This document shows, piece by piece, positions 9,985-16,599 of a DNA stretch of 31,689 nt. The translations under genes were made by a program, and so were the position numbers. How positions within the stretch are numbered: position 1 is the first letter of the stretch; every line of letters begins with the position of its first letter. Origin of the DNA: an uncultured Alcaligenaceae bacterium. Its GTDB lineage: Bacteria; Pseudomonadota; Gammaproteobacteria; Burkholderiales; Burkholderiaceae_B. The stretch spans positions 1 through 31,689 of the forward strand of contig CALEQZ010000057.1 in the NCBI GenBank assembly GCA_937908115.1, in the 5' to 3' direction. The notes beneath the pieces are model-generated. The model made no database searches. It was not told the DNA's origin and was given only the letters and a program-made list of their open reading frames with translations.

Positions 9985-10362
9985 TCAGCCGGGGCGGCGG
10001 CCTGCGTCGGCCGTCCCGAACCAGTCCTGCAGCCGCAGGCGGGCCTGCTCGCGCACGCCTGCGTCGATGTGCAAGGCCACGACGCCCAAAGCCGCGGCCA
10101 TGACGCCCAGGTCGTCGGTATAGCCGACCAGCGGCGCCAGGTCTGGGATGGCGTCCAGGGGCAGCACGAAATAGCCGAGCGCGCCATAGATGACACGCCT
10201 GGCCCATTTCGGCGTGTCCGGGTTCTGCGCGCCGTAGTAAAGCCACAGGGCTTTTTCCAGCACCTGGCGGCCCGCGGCGGCGGCGCTGCGGCGGGCCTTG
10301 TGCCAGAAGCGCGGCTCGGAGTAGGCGTTTTCGTAGCCTTGGAGGTTTTGGACGGTCGGCAT
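9985..10362 (-). CDS. DUF1232 (YkvA-like) small membrane protein
   Basis: Protein of 125 residues with the DUF1232 core, here YFVLPLDAIPDLAPLVGYTDDLGV, where LDAIPD and YTDD are the conserved marks; the family is of unknown function. The core is hydrophobic enough to sit in or at the membrane. The start at 10362 (MPTVQNLQGYENAYSE) has AAGG about seven bases upstream and matches where family proteins begin; the frame stays open to 10455. It precedes the DUF2868 gene by 65 bp on the same strand, so it may be the first gene of a three-gene unit, and it is divergent from the spermidine-synthase-like gene. Confidence 0.85.
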   Translation of the reverse strand: MPTVQNLQGYENAYSEPRFWHKARRSAAAAGRQVLEKALWLYYGAQNPDTPKWARRVIYGALGYFVLPLDAIPDLAPLVGYTDDLGVMAAALGVVALHIDAGVREQARLRLQDWFGTADAGRRPG

Positions 10363-10470
10363 GGCAGGCCTTGCTTGGATCGCGTGGCGTCCCGCGAGGC
10401 AGGACGATCCGGGCCATTGTAGTGCGGTAGCGCGCGTGCGGCTTGGCGCTGGCAATCGCTACACTAGGGC
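10363..10470. promoter_or_regulatory. Divergent promoter region, DUF1232 gene / spermidine-synthase-like gene
   Basis: The 108-base gap carries TACAAT on the minus strand (10416-10421) as a -10 candidate for the DUF1232 gene. On the plus strand TACACT ends five bases before the first ATG of the rightward gene; if used, transcription would start at or next to the start codon, a leaderless mRNA. No ribosome-binding sequence precedes that ATG. No good -35 boxes are visible, so both calls are weak. Confidence 0.3.
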
Positions 10471-11352
10471 ATGCGCATGCGTCCTTCCGCGGCCGGCAGC
10501 CTGGCCGTCGCCCTCTTGCTTGCATGCCTGGCGGCCGTGGCCGGCGGCCAGGCGGCCGGCGAGCGCGCCGGCGTCGTGCACGTCGAGCCGTCGCGCTACG
10601 CGCCGGTGGTGGTGATCGAGGAATTCGGCGAGCGCTGCATCGCCTTCGGCAGCAGCGCATCGGGCAGCCGCCAGACATGCGTCGACTTGGACGACCCGAA
10701 GGCGCTGGTCTTTTCCTACACCCGCATGATGCTGGGCGCGCTGTACCTGCAGCCGCAGCCTGCACGTGTGCTCGTCATCGGCCTGGGCGGGGGCACGCTG
10801 CCGACCGTGCTCGCCGAGCTGTTGCCGCAGGCGCAGATCGATACCGTGGAGATCGACCCGGCCGTCGTGCGCGTGGCCGAGGCCTGGTTCGGCTTTCGCC
10901 AGGGCCCGCGCCAGCGGGTGCACCTGCAGGACGGCCGCGCCTTCGTCGAGGCCGCCGCACGCGCCGGCCGGCGCTACGACCTGGTCATGCTCGACGCCTA
11001 TGGGCCGGACTACATCCCCCGGCACCTGATGACGCGGGAGTTCCTGCAGCAGGTCAAGGCCATCCTGGCCCCATCGGCCGTGGTGGCGGCCAATACCTTC
11101 ACCGCCAGCGACATGTACGCGCGCGAGTCGGCGACCTATGCCGAGGTGTTCGGCCCGTTCTTCAACCTGCGCGCCAACAACCGCGTGATCCTGGCGGTCA
11201 ACGGCACGTTGCCGGACGACGATGCGGTGCGCGCCAACGCGCGCGCGCTGGCGCCGCGCCTGCGGCCGTATCGCGTGGACGTCGAGCGCGAGCTCTTGCG
11301 GTTTTCGCGGGATCGCGACTGGCCGGGCGACGCCCTGCCCTTGGCCGATTGA
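10471..11352 (+). CDS. Spermidine-synthase-like protein with N-terminal signal sequence
   Basis: Rossmann-fold protein of the spermidine/spermine synthase superfamily, 293 residues. After a hydrophobic N-terminus (residues 7-26, followed by a plausible cleavage region near AVAGGQAAG) come the nucleotide-binding motif GLGGGTLP (104-111), VEIDP (126-130), DGRAF (154-158) and LDAYGPDYIPRHLMT (174-188). The last motif resembles that of spermidine-synthase-like domains of unknown activity more than the DSSDPxGP type of true SpeE. No speD or other polyamine gene is adjacent. A signal sequence on a decarboxylated-SAM-dependent fold is odd because its substrates are cytoplasmic; a signal anchor keeping the domain in the cytoplasm is possible. 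Real function unknown. Confidence 0.8.
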   Translation: MRMRPSAAGSLAVALLLACLAAVAGGQAAGERAGVVHVEPSRYAPVVVIEEFGERCIAFGSSASGSRQTCVDLDDPKALVFSYTRMMLGALYLQPQPARVLVIGLGGGTLPTVLAELLPQAQIDTVEIDPAVVRVAEAWFGFRQGPRQRVHLQDGRAFVEAAARAGRRYDLVMLDAYGPDYIPRHLMTREFLQQVKAILAPSAVVAANTFTASDMYARESATYAEVFGPFFNLRANNRVILAVNGTLPDDDAVRANARALAPRLRPYRVDVERELLRFSRDRDWPGDALPLAD

Positions 11353-11358
11353 TGCGGC

Positions 11359-11376
11359 GCGCCGCTCGGGCGGCGC
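11359..11376. terminator. Strong hairpin in a convergent gap
   Basis: GCGCCGC-TCGG-GCGGCGC, a perfect seven-base-pair stem with a tetraloop, lies in the 43-base gap between the rightward spermidine-synthase-like gene and the leftward alr gene. No U-run follows on either strand, so it is a candidate bidirectional terminator or 3' end stabiliser only. Confidence 0.35.
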
Positions 11377-11395
11377 ATCTCGCGCTGGTGCTGCG

Positions 11396-12523
11396 TCACG
11401 CTTCGTACTGAAAGCGTACCCGCTTGACGTTGCAGAGCAATTCGTAGGAGATGGTCCCGACGGCGGCGGCCACGTCGTTGACGGAAACGTTGGCGCCCCA
11501 CAGCTCTACTTCGCTGCCCGCGCCTGCGCCGGGCACGTCGGTCAGGTCCACGGTCAGCATGTCCATCGACACCCGGCCGATCAAGCGGCTGCGCACGCCG
11601 TCGACCATTACCGGCGTGCCCGACGGCGCGCTGCGCGGGTAGCCGTCGGCATAGCCCATCGCCACCAGGCCCACGCGCGTGGGCCGTTCGGTGACGAAGC
11701 GCGCGCCGTAGCCGATGGGCTCGCCCGCGGGCAGGTCACGCACCGCGAAGACGCGGCTGGCCAGTGTCATGACGGGCCGCAGCGGCGAGGATGCGCCTGG
11801 CAGCGGGTCGGCGCCATAGAGCATGATGCCGGCGCGCCCCCAGTCGCGGCGCGCGTCGGGCCATGCCATCACGCCGGCGGAGTTGCACAGGCTGCGCTCG
11901 CCGGGCAGGCCCCGGGTGGCCGCATCGAAGCGGCGGATCTGCTCGGCCGTCATGGCCTGCTGCGGTTCGTCCGAGCGCGCGAAGTGGGTCATCAGCACGA
12001 TCTGGCCGACCTTGCCGGTCGACTGTAGCGCCCGGTACGCGGTTTCGGCCTGATCCGGGGAAAATCCCGCGCGGTGCATGCCGCTATCTATCTTCAGCCA
12101 GGCCTGGATGCGGGTGCCAGCGGGGCACCCCTCGGCGATCCAGCCGATCTGCGCCTCGTGAAGCACGGCCAGCCATAGGTCGTGCTCGGCCGCCGTTCGG
12201 GCTTCGCGGGCCGAAAACGCGCCTTCCAGCACCAGTATCGGGTGCCGGAACCCTGCCGCGCGCAGCGCCAGTGCCTCGTCCAGCACGGCCACGGCGAACC
12301 CGTCGGCCAGGTCGGCCAGCGCCTGCGCGCACCGTATCGCCCCGTGCCCGTACGCATTGGCCTTGAGCACGGCCAGCACGCGGCTGCCATGCAGCTGCCG
12401 GGCAAGCGCATAGTTGTGGCGCAGGGCGCCCAGGTCGATGCGCGCCACGGCGGGGCGGTCCGACGGGCAGGCGGCCGAGGCTTCGATGATGGACGATGGC
12501 AGGGACGATGCGGCGGCGCTCAT
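11396..12523 (-). CDS. alr: Alanine racemase
   Basis: PLP enzyme interconverting L- and D-alanine, cytoplasmic, 375 residues. The PLP-binding lysine is K54 in VLKANAYGHG; KIDSGMHRAGF (144-154) and RAGIMLYG (230-237) follow, and the second catalytic base is Tyr272 in GYGARF. The C-terminus holds GYADGYPR and the usual beta domain. An N-terminal extension of about 22 residues precedes the barrel. The start codon overlaps the dadA stop (ATGA), so translation is coupled. Together the pair turns L-alanine into D-alanine and then pyruvate, which marks this as the catabolic (DadX-like) racemase; it could also supply D-alanine for the cell wall if it is the only copy. Confidence 0.95.
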   Translation of the reverse strand: MSAAASSLPSSIIEASAACPSDRPAVARIDLGALRHNYALARQLHGSRVLAVLKANAYGHGAIRCAQALADLADGFAVAVLDEALALRAAGFRHPILVLEGAFSAREARTAAEHDLWLAVLHEAQIGWIAEGCPAGTRIQAWLKIDSGMHRAGFSPDQAETAYRALQSTGKVGQIVLMTHFARSDEPQQAMTAEQIRRFDAATRGLPGERSLCNSAGVMAWPDARRDWGRAGIMLYGADPLPGASSPLRPVMTLASRVFAVRDLPAGEPIGYGARFVTERPTRVGLVAMGYADGYPRSAPSGTPVMVDGVRSRLIGRVSMDMLTVDLTDVPGAGAGSEVELWGANVSVNDVAAAVGTISYELLCNVKRVRFQYEA

Positions 12524-13773
12524 GCGTAACGGGACAGCTCCAGGCCGTCCAGGGAAATTTCGGGCTTGCGTCCCATGATGATATCGGCCAGCAGCCTGCC
12601 CGACCCGCAGGCCATGGTCCAGCCCAGGGTGCCGTGGCCAGTGTTCAGGTACAGGCCGCGCCAGCGGGTGCGCCCGACGATGGGAGTGCTATCGGGCGTC
12701 ATGGGCCGCAGGCCGGTCCAGAATTCGGCCTCGGCGGTGCGGCCCGCACCCGGGTACAGGTCCTCGACCACCATGGCCAGCGTCTCGCGCCGGCGCGGGT
12801 TCAGGCGCAGGTCGAAGCCCGCCAGCTCGGCCATGCCGCCGACGCGGATGCGCCGGTCGAACCGCGTCACGGCGATCTTGTAGGTTTCGTCCAGCAGGGT
12901 GGATTGCGGTGCCGCGGCTTCGTCGGCGATCGGAATGGTCAGCGAATAGCCCTTGACCGGATAGACTGGCAAGTCCAGCGACAGCGGTGCGAGCAGTCCC
13001 CGTGTATAGCTGCCCAGCGCCGCGACGAAGGCATCGGCGCGCAGCGCCTGGCCGTCGATGCGCACGGCGGTGACGGCGTCACCCTCTACCTGCAGGGCCT
13101 GCACATTGGCGCCGAAGCGGAACGCGACGCCGAGCTCGGCGGCGCGTTGTGCCAGCGCGTTGGTGAACAAGTGGCAATCACCCGTTTCGTCGTTGGGCAG
13201 CAGCAGCCCGCCGGCCAGCGGGCTGCGCGCCCGCGCCAGACCGGGCTCGACCTGCGCCAGCCCGCTTGCCTCGATCAGCCTGTGCGGGACGCCGCATTCC
13301 TGCAGCACGGCGATGTCGCGTGCGGCAGCCTCCAACTGCGCCGGGCTGCGAAACAGCTGCAGCAGCCCGCGCGTGCGCCCTTCGTACTCGATGCCGGTCG
13401 ATTCCCGCAACTGACGCAGGCAGTCGCGGCTGTATTCGGCCAGCCGCAGCATGCGTGCCTTGTTCACCGCGTAACGTGAGGCCGAGCAATTGGCCAGCAT
13501 GGCCGCCAGCCAGCGCAGTTGGAACAGGCTGCCGTCGACGCGCACCGCAAGCGGCGCGTGCCGCTGGAACAGCCACTTAAGCGCTTTGAGCGGAATGCCG
13601 GGCGCGGCCCAGGGCGTGGAGTAGCCGGGCGAGATTTGCCCGGCGTTGGCGTAGCTGGTTTCGCGTGCCGGCGCCTGCTGCCGGTCGACGACGGTCACCC
13701 GCGCGCCGGCCGCGGCAAGGTAGTAGGCGGTAGTGGTGCCGATGACCCCGCTGCCCAGTACGACGACGTGCAT
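12520..13773 (-). CDS. dadA: D-amino acid dehydrogenase
   Basis: FAD-dependent oxidase-fold enzyme of the inner membrane face that deaminates D-amino acids (mainly D-alanine) and passes electrons to the respiratory chain, 417 residues. The N-terminal dinucleotide motif is GSGVIG (7-12) in MHVVVLGSGVIGTTTAYYLA, followed by the DadA-typical ETSYANAGQISPGYSTPWAAPG. The C-terminus carries GLRPMTPDSTPIVG and LNTGHGTLGWTMACGSG, as in other DadA proteins. GGGAAA precedes the start. It is the first gene of a two-gene dadA-alr operon, divergent from an Lrp/AsnC regulator across a 136-base gap. Confidence 0.95.
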   Translation of the reverse strand: MHVVVLGSGVIGTTTAYYLAAAGARVTVVDRQQAPARETSYANAGQISPGYSTPWAAPGIPLKALKWLFQRHAPLAVRVDGSLFQLRWLAAMLANCSASRYAVNKARMLRLAEYSRDCLRQLRESTGIEYEGRTRGLLQLFRSPAQLEAAARDIAVLQECGVPHRLIEASGLAQVEPGLARARSPLAGGLLLPNDETGDCHLFTNALAQRAAELGVAFRFGANVQALQVEGDAVTAVRIDGQALRADAFVAALGSYTRGLLAPLSLDLPVYPVKGYSLTIPIADEAAAPQSTLLDETYKIAVTRFDRRIRVGGMAELAGFDLRLNPRRRETLAMVVEDLYPGAGRTAEAEFWTGLRPMTPDSTPIVGRTRWRGLYLNTGHGTLGWTMACGSGRLLADIIMGRKPEISLDGLELSRYA

Positions 13774-13909
13774 GACTTTCCCGTTGCGATCGGTTTGGTC
13801 TTAATATCCAGTCTAGCGAGGTACGGGCAGTTTTTTCCTCTAAAAATTTTCGGCTACTTCGGTGAATCCACTAATGCCCGCCGGAAAATCCACCCCCTGT
13901 CAGTGAAAA
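13774..13909. promoter_or_regulatory. Divergent dadA / Lrp-type regulator control region
   Basis: This 136-base gap contains an AT-rich core (about 13831-13852, a T-run followed by CTCTAAAAATTTTC) amid GC-rich sequence. Lrp/AsnC proteins bind AT-rich, bendable sites, and a divergent regulator next to dadA-alr is the known arrangement for alanine-responsive control. No -35/-10 pair is clear on either strand; the operator call is inference from context and base composition. Confidence 0.5.
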
Positions 13910-14374
13910 ATGCGTGAGCTCGACCGCATCGACCGCAAGATCCTGGAAATCCTGCAAGCCGAGGGCCGCATCCCCATCACGGAGCTGGCCGCCCGCGTGA
14001 ACCTGTCGCCGACGCCGTGTGCCGAGCGCGTCAAGCGCATGGAGCGTGAGGGCGTCATCATGGGCTACTACGCCCGCGTCAATCCCGCGGCGCTCGGTCG
14101 CAACCTGCTGGTGTTCCTGGAGATCAAGCTGTCGGCCAAATCCGGCGACGTGTTCGACCGGGTGCGCGCCGAGCTCGCCCGGGTGCCCGAAGTGCTGGAA
14201 TGTCACTTGGTGTCTGGCGAGTGTGATTACTTGGTCAAGGCGCGCCTGCCCGAAATGAGCGCGTATCGCAGGCTGCTGGGCGACCTGCTCAAGCGGCTGC
14301 CTGCCGCGGCATCGTCGCACAGCTATGTGGTGATGGAGGAAGTCAAGGAGACGCTGGCAATGCCGGTCGATTGA
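13910..14374 (+). CDS. Lrp/AsnC-family transcriptional regulator of dadA-alr (likely)
   Basis: DNA-binding regulator of 154 residues with the two-domain Lrp architecture: an N-terminal helix-turn-helix (LDRIDRKILEILQAEGRIPI, then ELAARVNLSPTPCAERVKRM), and from about residue 65 the ligand-binding RAM domain with VLECHLVSGECDYLVKA. Such proteins assemble as octamers or hexadecamers and respond to amino acids. Its gene faces away from dadA-alr, so the natural inference is that it controls alanine catabolism, like DadR or BkdR-type activators. The start lacks a good ribosome-binding sequence. Which amino acid it senses cannot be read directly. Confidence 0.93.
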   Translation: MRELDRIDRKILEILQAEGRIPITELAARVNLSPTPCAERVKRMEREGVIMGYYARVNPAALGRNLLVFLEIKLSAKSGDVFDRVRAELARVPEVLECHLVSGECDYLVKARLPEMSAYRRLLGDLLKRLPAAASSHSYVVMEEVKETLAMPVD

Positions 14375-14410
14375 CCTGGCGGGCGCTTGCCGCGTCGCGA
14401 TGGAAAGAGG

Positions 14411-14497
14411 TGGTGCCGGGCACAGGATTCGAACCTGCGACGGGATAAATCCGGCGGATTACAAATCCGCTGCCTTCAACCACTCAGCCAACCCGGC
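14411..14497 (-). tRNA. tRNA-Thr (anticodon UGU), with a long class II-like variable arm
   Basis: An 87-nt gene including encoded CCA. Acceptor arms GCCGGGT/GCCCGGC (T7-G66 wobble) give the first pairs G1-C72 and C2-G71, discriminator A73. The anticodon arm is GCGGA-TTTGTAA-TCCGC, so the anticodon is UGU, which reads Thr codons. The T arm is GCAGG-TTCGAAT-CCTGT. The D arm has only three pairs (GCT/GGC) and a loop GAGTGGTTGAA, as in tRNA-Ser and tRNA-Leu. Between anticodon and T stems lie 15 bases, CGGATTTATCCCGTC, which can form GGA(T)/(A)TCC, rather than the 4-5 expected for tRNA-Thr. Anticodon and acceptor pairs fit threonine identity; the body looks class II. The assignment to Thr is by anticodon. 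Confidence 0.9.
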
Positions 14498-14524
14498 ACG
14501 GTGCGTCGGTGCGCGCGCGGCGAC

Positions 14525-14530
14525 ATGATA
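14525..14530 (-). promoter_or_regulatory. Candidate -10 element (TATCAT) for the tRNA gene
   Basis: TATCAT on the minus strand, a five-of-six match to the -10 consensus, would start transcription about 20 bases before the tRNA 5' end, a normal leader length. No good -35 box is visible upstream. The tRNA could also be read from the sspAB operon. Confidence 0.35.
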
Positions 14531-14551
14531 CTCCACATCGCGCCGCGCGCC

Positions 14552-14567
14552 CGAACGAAACCGTTCG
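14552..14567 (-). repeat. Hairpin flush with the sspB stop codon
   Basis: CGAACG-GTTT-CGTTCG on the minus strand starts at the base after the sspB TAA. A six-pair stem at this place may end or stabilise the sspAB mRNA; no U-run follows. Confidence 0.35.
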
Positions 14568-14987
14568 TTATTTGATGACCTTCAGGTGCGGCCGCTTCGG
14601 AGGGGTGGGGTCATCCGGCTCCGGGGGCGGCTCGGCCTCGGAGGGCGCGGCGGACGCCTCCTGGGGCGGCTCGTAGGGCTCGACTTCGAAGCCCATGCCC
14701 GCACCGGTTTCGCGCGCGTAGATGGCGGCTACCGCCGCCACCGGGATCGAGACGTATTCCTTTACGCCGCCGAAGCGGGCCTGGAATTCGATCAGTTCAT
14801 TGCCCAGGGTCAGGTCGTGCGTGGCCAGGGTGCCGATGTTCAGCGTGATCTGGCCGTCGTGCACGTGGGCCGGAGGGACCCGTGTGTGGGCGTCCACCTT
14901 AACCACGATGTACGGCGTATAGCCGTTGTCGGTGCACCATTCGTGCAGGGCGCGGATGAGGTAGGGTTTGGTGGATATTTCGCCCAT
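14568..14987 (-). CDS. sspB: ClpXP adaptor protein SspB
   Basis: Adaptor that tethers ssrA-tagged and other substrates to the ClpXP protease, cytoplasmic, 139 residues. The N-terminal domain (about 1-105; KPYLIRALHEWCTDNGYTPY, then VPPAHVHDGQITLNI) is the substrate-binding fold. A Pro/Glu-rich flexible linker follows, and the last eight residues, RPHLKVIK, are the ClpX-binding tail, close to RPALRVVK of E. coli SspB. The gene starts six bases after the sspA stop, giving the usual sspA-sspB operon. Length and layout are normal; no defect seen. Confidence 0.95.
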   Translation of the reverse strand: MGEISTKPYLIRALHEWCTDNGYTPYIVVKVDAHTRVPPAHVHDGQITLNIGTLATHDLTLGNELIEFQARFGGVKEYVSIPVAAVAAIYARETGAGMGFEVEPYEPPQEASAAPSEAEPPPEPDDPTPPKRPHLKVIK

Positions 14988-14993
14988 GGCGGT

Positions 14994-15605
14994 TCAACGG
15001 CGCATGACCTTTTCAGACGGCGTCAGCGCTTCGATGAAGGCCGGGCGCGAGAAGATGCGCTCGGCATACTTTTGCAGCGGCGCCGCGTTCTTGGGCAGCT
15101 CGATGCCGTAATGGTCCAGGCGCCACAGCAGCGGCGCGATGGCCACGTCCAGCATGGAGAACTCGTCGCCCAGCATGTACTTGGTCTTCATCAGCATGGG
15201 GGCCAGCTGCGAAAGCCTGTCGCGGATTTCCGCGCGGGCGCGCTCCAGGCGCTTTTCGTCTGGCTTGCTGCTGCGGTCTTCGAGCGCCGACACGTGCACG
15301 AAGAGCTCTTTTTCGAAGTTGTACAGGAAAAGCCGCGTGCGCGCACGCATGACCGGGTCGGCCGGCATCAGCTGCGGGTGCGGGAAGCGCTCGTCGATGT
15401 ACTCGTTGATGATGTTGGATTCGTACAGGATGAGATCGCGCTCGACCAGGATGGGCACCTGGCCGTAGGGGTTCATCACCGAGATGTCCTCGGGCTTGTT
15501 GTACAGGTCGATGTCGCGGATCTCGAAGTCCATGCCCTTCTCGAACAACACGAAACGGCAGCGTTGCGAGAACGGGCAGGTGGTTCCGGAATAGAGCACC
15601 ATCAT
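14994..15605 (-). CDS. sspA: Stringent starvation protein A
   Basis: RNA polymerase-associated protein with a glutathione S-transferase fold, 203 residues, used in stationary-phase and acid-stress gene control and in virulence gene regulation in some pathogens. The thioredoxin-like N-terminal domain starts MMVLYSGTTCPFSQRCRFVL and includes NPYGQVPILVERDLILYESN, where PVL/ES are typical GST-fold positions; the helical C-terminal domain has FSMLDVAIAPLLWRLDHYGI. Two adjacent ATG codons (15605, 15602) could start it; GGAA upstream suits either. An open extension to 15671 is not needed. It is the first gene of sspAB and lies 126 bp after petC on the same strand. Confidence 0.95.
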   Translation of the reverse strand: MMVLYSGTTCPFSQRCRFVLFEKGMDFEIRDIDLYNKPEDISVMNPYGQVPILVERDLILYESNIINEYIDERFPHPQLMPADPVMRARTRLFLYNFEKELFVHVSALEDRSSKPDEKRLERARAEIRDRLSQLAPMLMKTKYMLGDEFSMLDVAIAPLLWRLDHYGIELPKNAAPLQKYAERIFSRPAFIEALTPSEKVMRR

Positions 15606-15649
15606 GGCGGAGATTCCATCCTTGGTATCAAAGCGAAAGGCCAGCGCCG

Positions 15650-15666
15650 CGCCACGAACCGTGGCG
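15650..15666 (-). repeat. Perfect inverted repeat between petC and sspA
   Basis: CGCCACG-GTT-CGTGGCG on the minus strand, seven-base arms around three bases, lies in the petC-sspA gap, about 65 bases after the petC stop. There is no U-run. It may stabilise the end of the petABC mRNA or fold in a joint petABC-sspAB transcript. Confidence 0.35.
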
Positions 15667-15731
15667 GACACTGGCCCGGACGCCGGGGGCGGGCGCTGGC
15701 GAGCCCGCGGACCGGCAGGGCTCGGCAGCGA

Positions 15732-16583
15732 TTATTTCACGTGTTTCCAGTAGGCGGCGTTCAGGCGCCAGGCCACCAGCAAGAACAAGCCCAGGAACAG
15801 CATCACCCACACGCCGAGCTGCACGCGGAACTGCTGCGTGGGTTCGGCCATCCAGGCCATGAACGCGGTCAGGTCGGCGATGTCGCGATCGTACTGCGCC
15901 GCCTGGGCCGGATTCAGCGCCTTGAAGCGGTATTCGGCCGAGGCGTGCAGGCCATGGCCTTGCAGCGGTTCGGTCTGGACGGTGGCGTAGCCTTGCGCGT
16001 CGTAGGTAACCGTGCGGCGCTCCCACGCTTGCTGGCCGTCCTTCTGGACCTGGTGCACCGTGACGGCGGTCAGCTCGCGCGGACCTTGCTGCTGCCAGAG
16101 CACGTGCGGCATGCCCACGTTGGGGAAGACCAGGTTGTCCCACCCGGTCTGCTTGCTGGCGTCGCGGTAGAAGGACCGCATGTAGGTGTAGATGTAATCG
16201 GCGCCGGACGGGCCCGCGTTGATGGACTTGGCGCGGGCGATCACCGACAGGTCGGGCGGAGTCGTGCCCAGCCACTTCTTGGCGTCGGCCGGCTTCATGG
16301 CGATGGTCATCAGGTCGCCGACCTTCTCGCCGGTAAACAGCAGGTTGTCGCGGATCTGCTCGTCGGTCAGCCCGATTTCTGTCAGCTTGTTGTAGCGCAT
16401 GGCGCTTGCGCTGTGACAGTTCAAGCAGTGGTTGACGAACAGCTTCGCACCGTTTTGCAGGGCCGTCAGGTCGTTGATCCGGTAGGGCGCGCGTTCCAGC
16501 GGGTAGCCGCTTTCGGCGGCCACGGCCGCCGTGCAGGCAAGCGTCAACGCGAAGGCACCAAGCAGCTTCTTGATCATGGTCAT
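15732..16583 (-). CDS. petC: Cytochrome c1 of the bc1 complex
   Basis: Haem-bearing subunit of ubiquinol:cytochrome c oxidoreductase, 283 residues, which takes electrons from the Rieske centre. An N-terminal signal (KKLLGAFALTLACTAAVAA) directs it to the periplasm. The covalent haem site is CLNCH (53-57), the axial ligand likely Met158 in NVGMPH. A single C-terminal membrane helix (LGVWVMLFLGLFLLVAWRL) ends in a short basic tail, KHVK, as usual for c1. Two in-frame ATGs (16583 and 16577) exist; the first is given, although the second has better ribosome-binding spacing. The gene lies 16 bp after petB. Confidence 0.95.
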   Translation of the reverse strand: MTMIKKLLGAFALTLACTAAVAAESGYPLERAPYRINDLTALQNGAKLFVNHCLNCHSASAMRYNKLTEIGLTDEQIRDNLLFTGEKVGDLMTIAMKPADAKKWLGTTPPDLSVIARAKSINAGPSGADYIYTYMRSFYRDASKQTGWDNLVFPNVGMPHVLWQQQGPRELTAVTVHQVQKDGQQAWERRTVTYDAQGYATVQTEPLQGHGLHASAEYRFKALNPAQAAQYDRDIADLTAFMAWMAEPTQQFRVQLGVWVMLFLGLFLLVAWRLNAAYWKHVK

Positions 16584-16599
16584 TCCGTTAAGTTTGGGC

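Noticed and set aside
9920..10765. Upstream extension of the DUF2868 frame to 10765
   Set aside because: The extra residues are Arg/Pro-rich, overlap the DUF1232 gene out of frame and have no homologous look.
14411..14497. The tRNA gene as an integration site of a genomic island
   Set aside because: Core genes lie on both sides, with no integrase and no repeat of the tRNA 3' end seen nearby.
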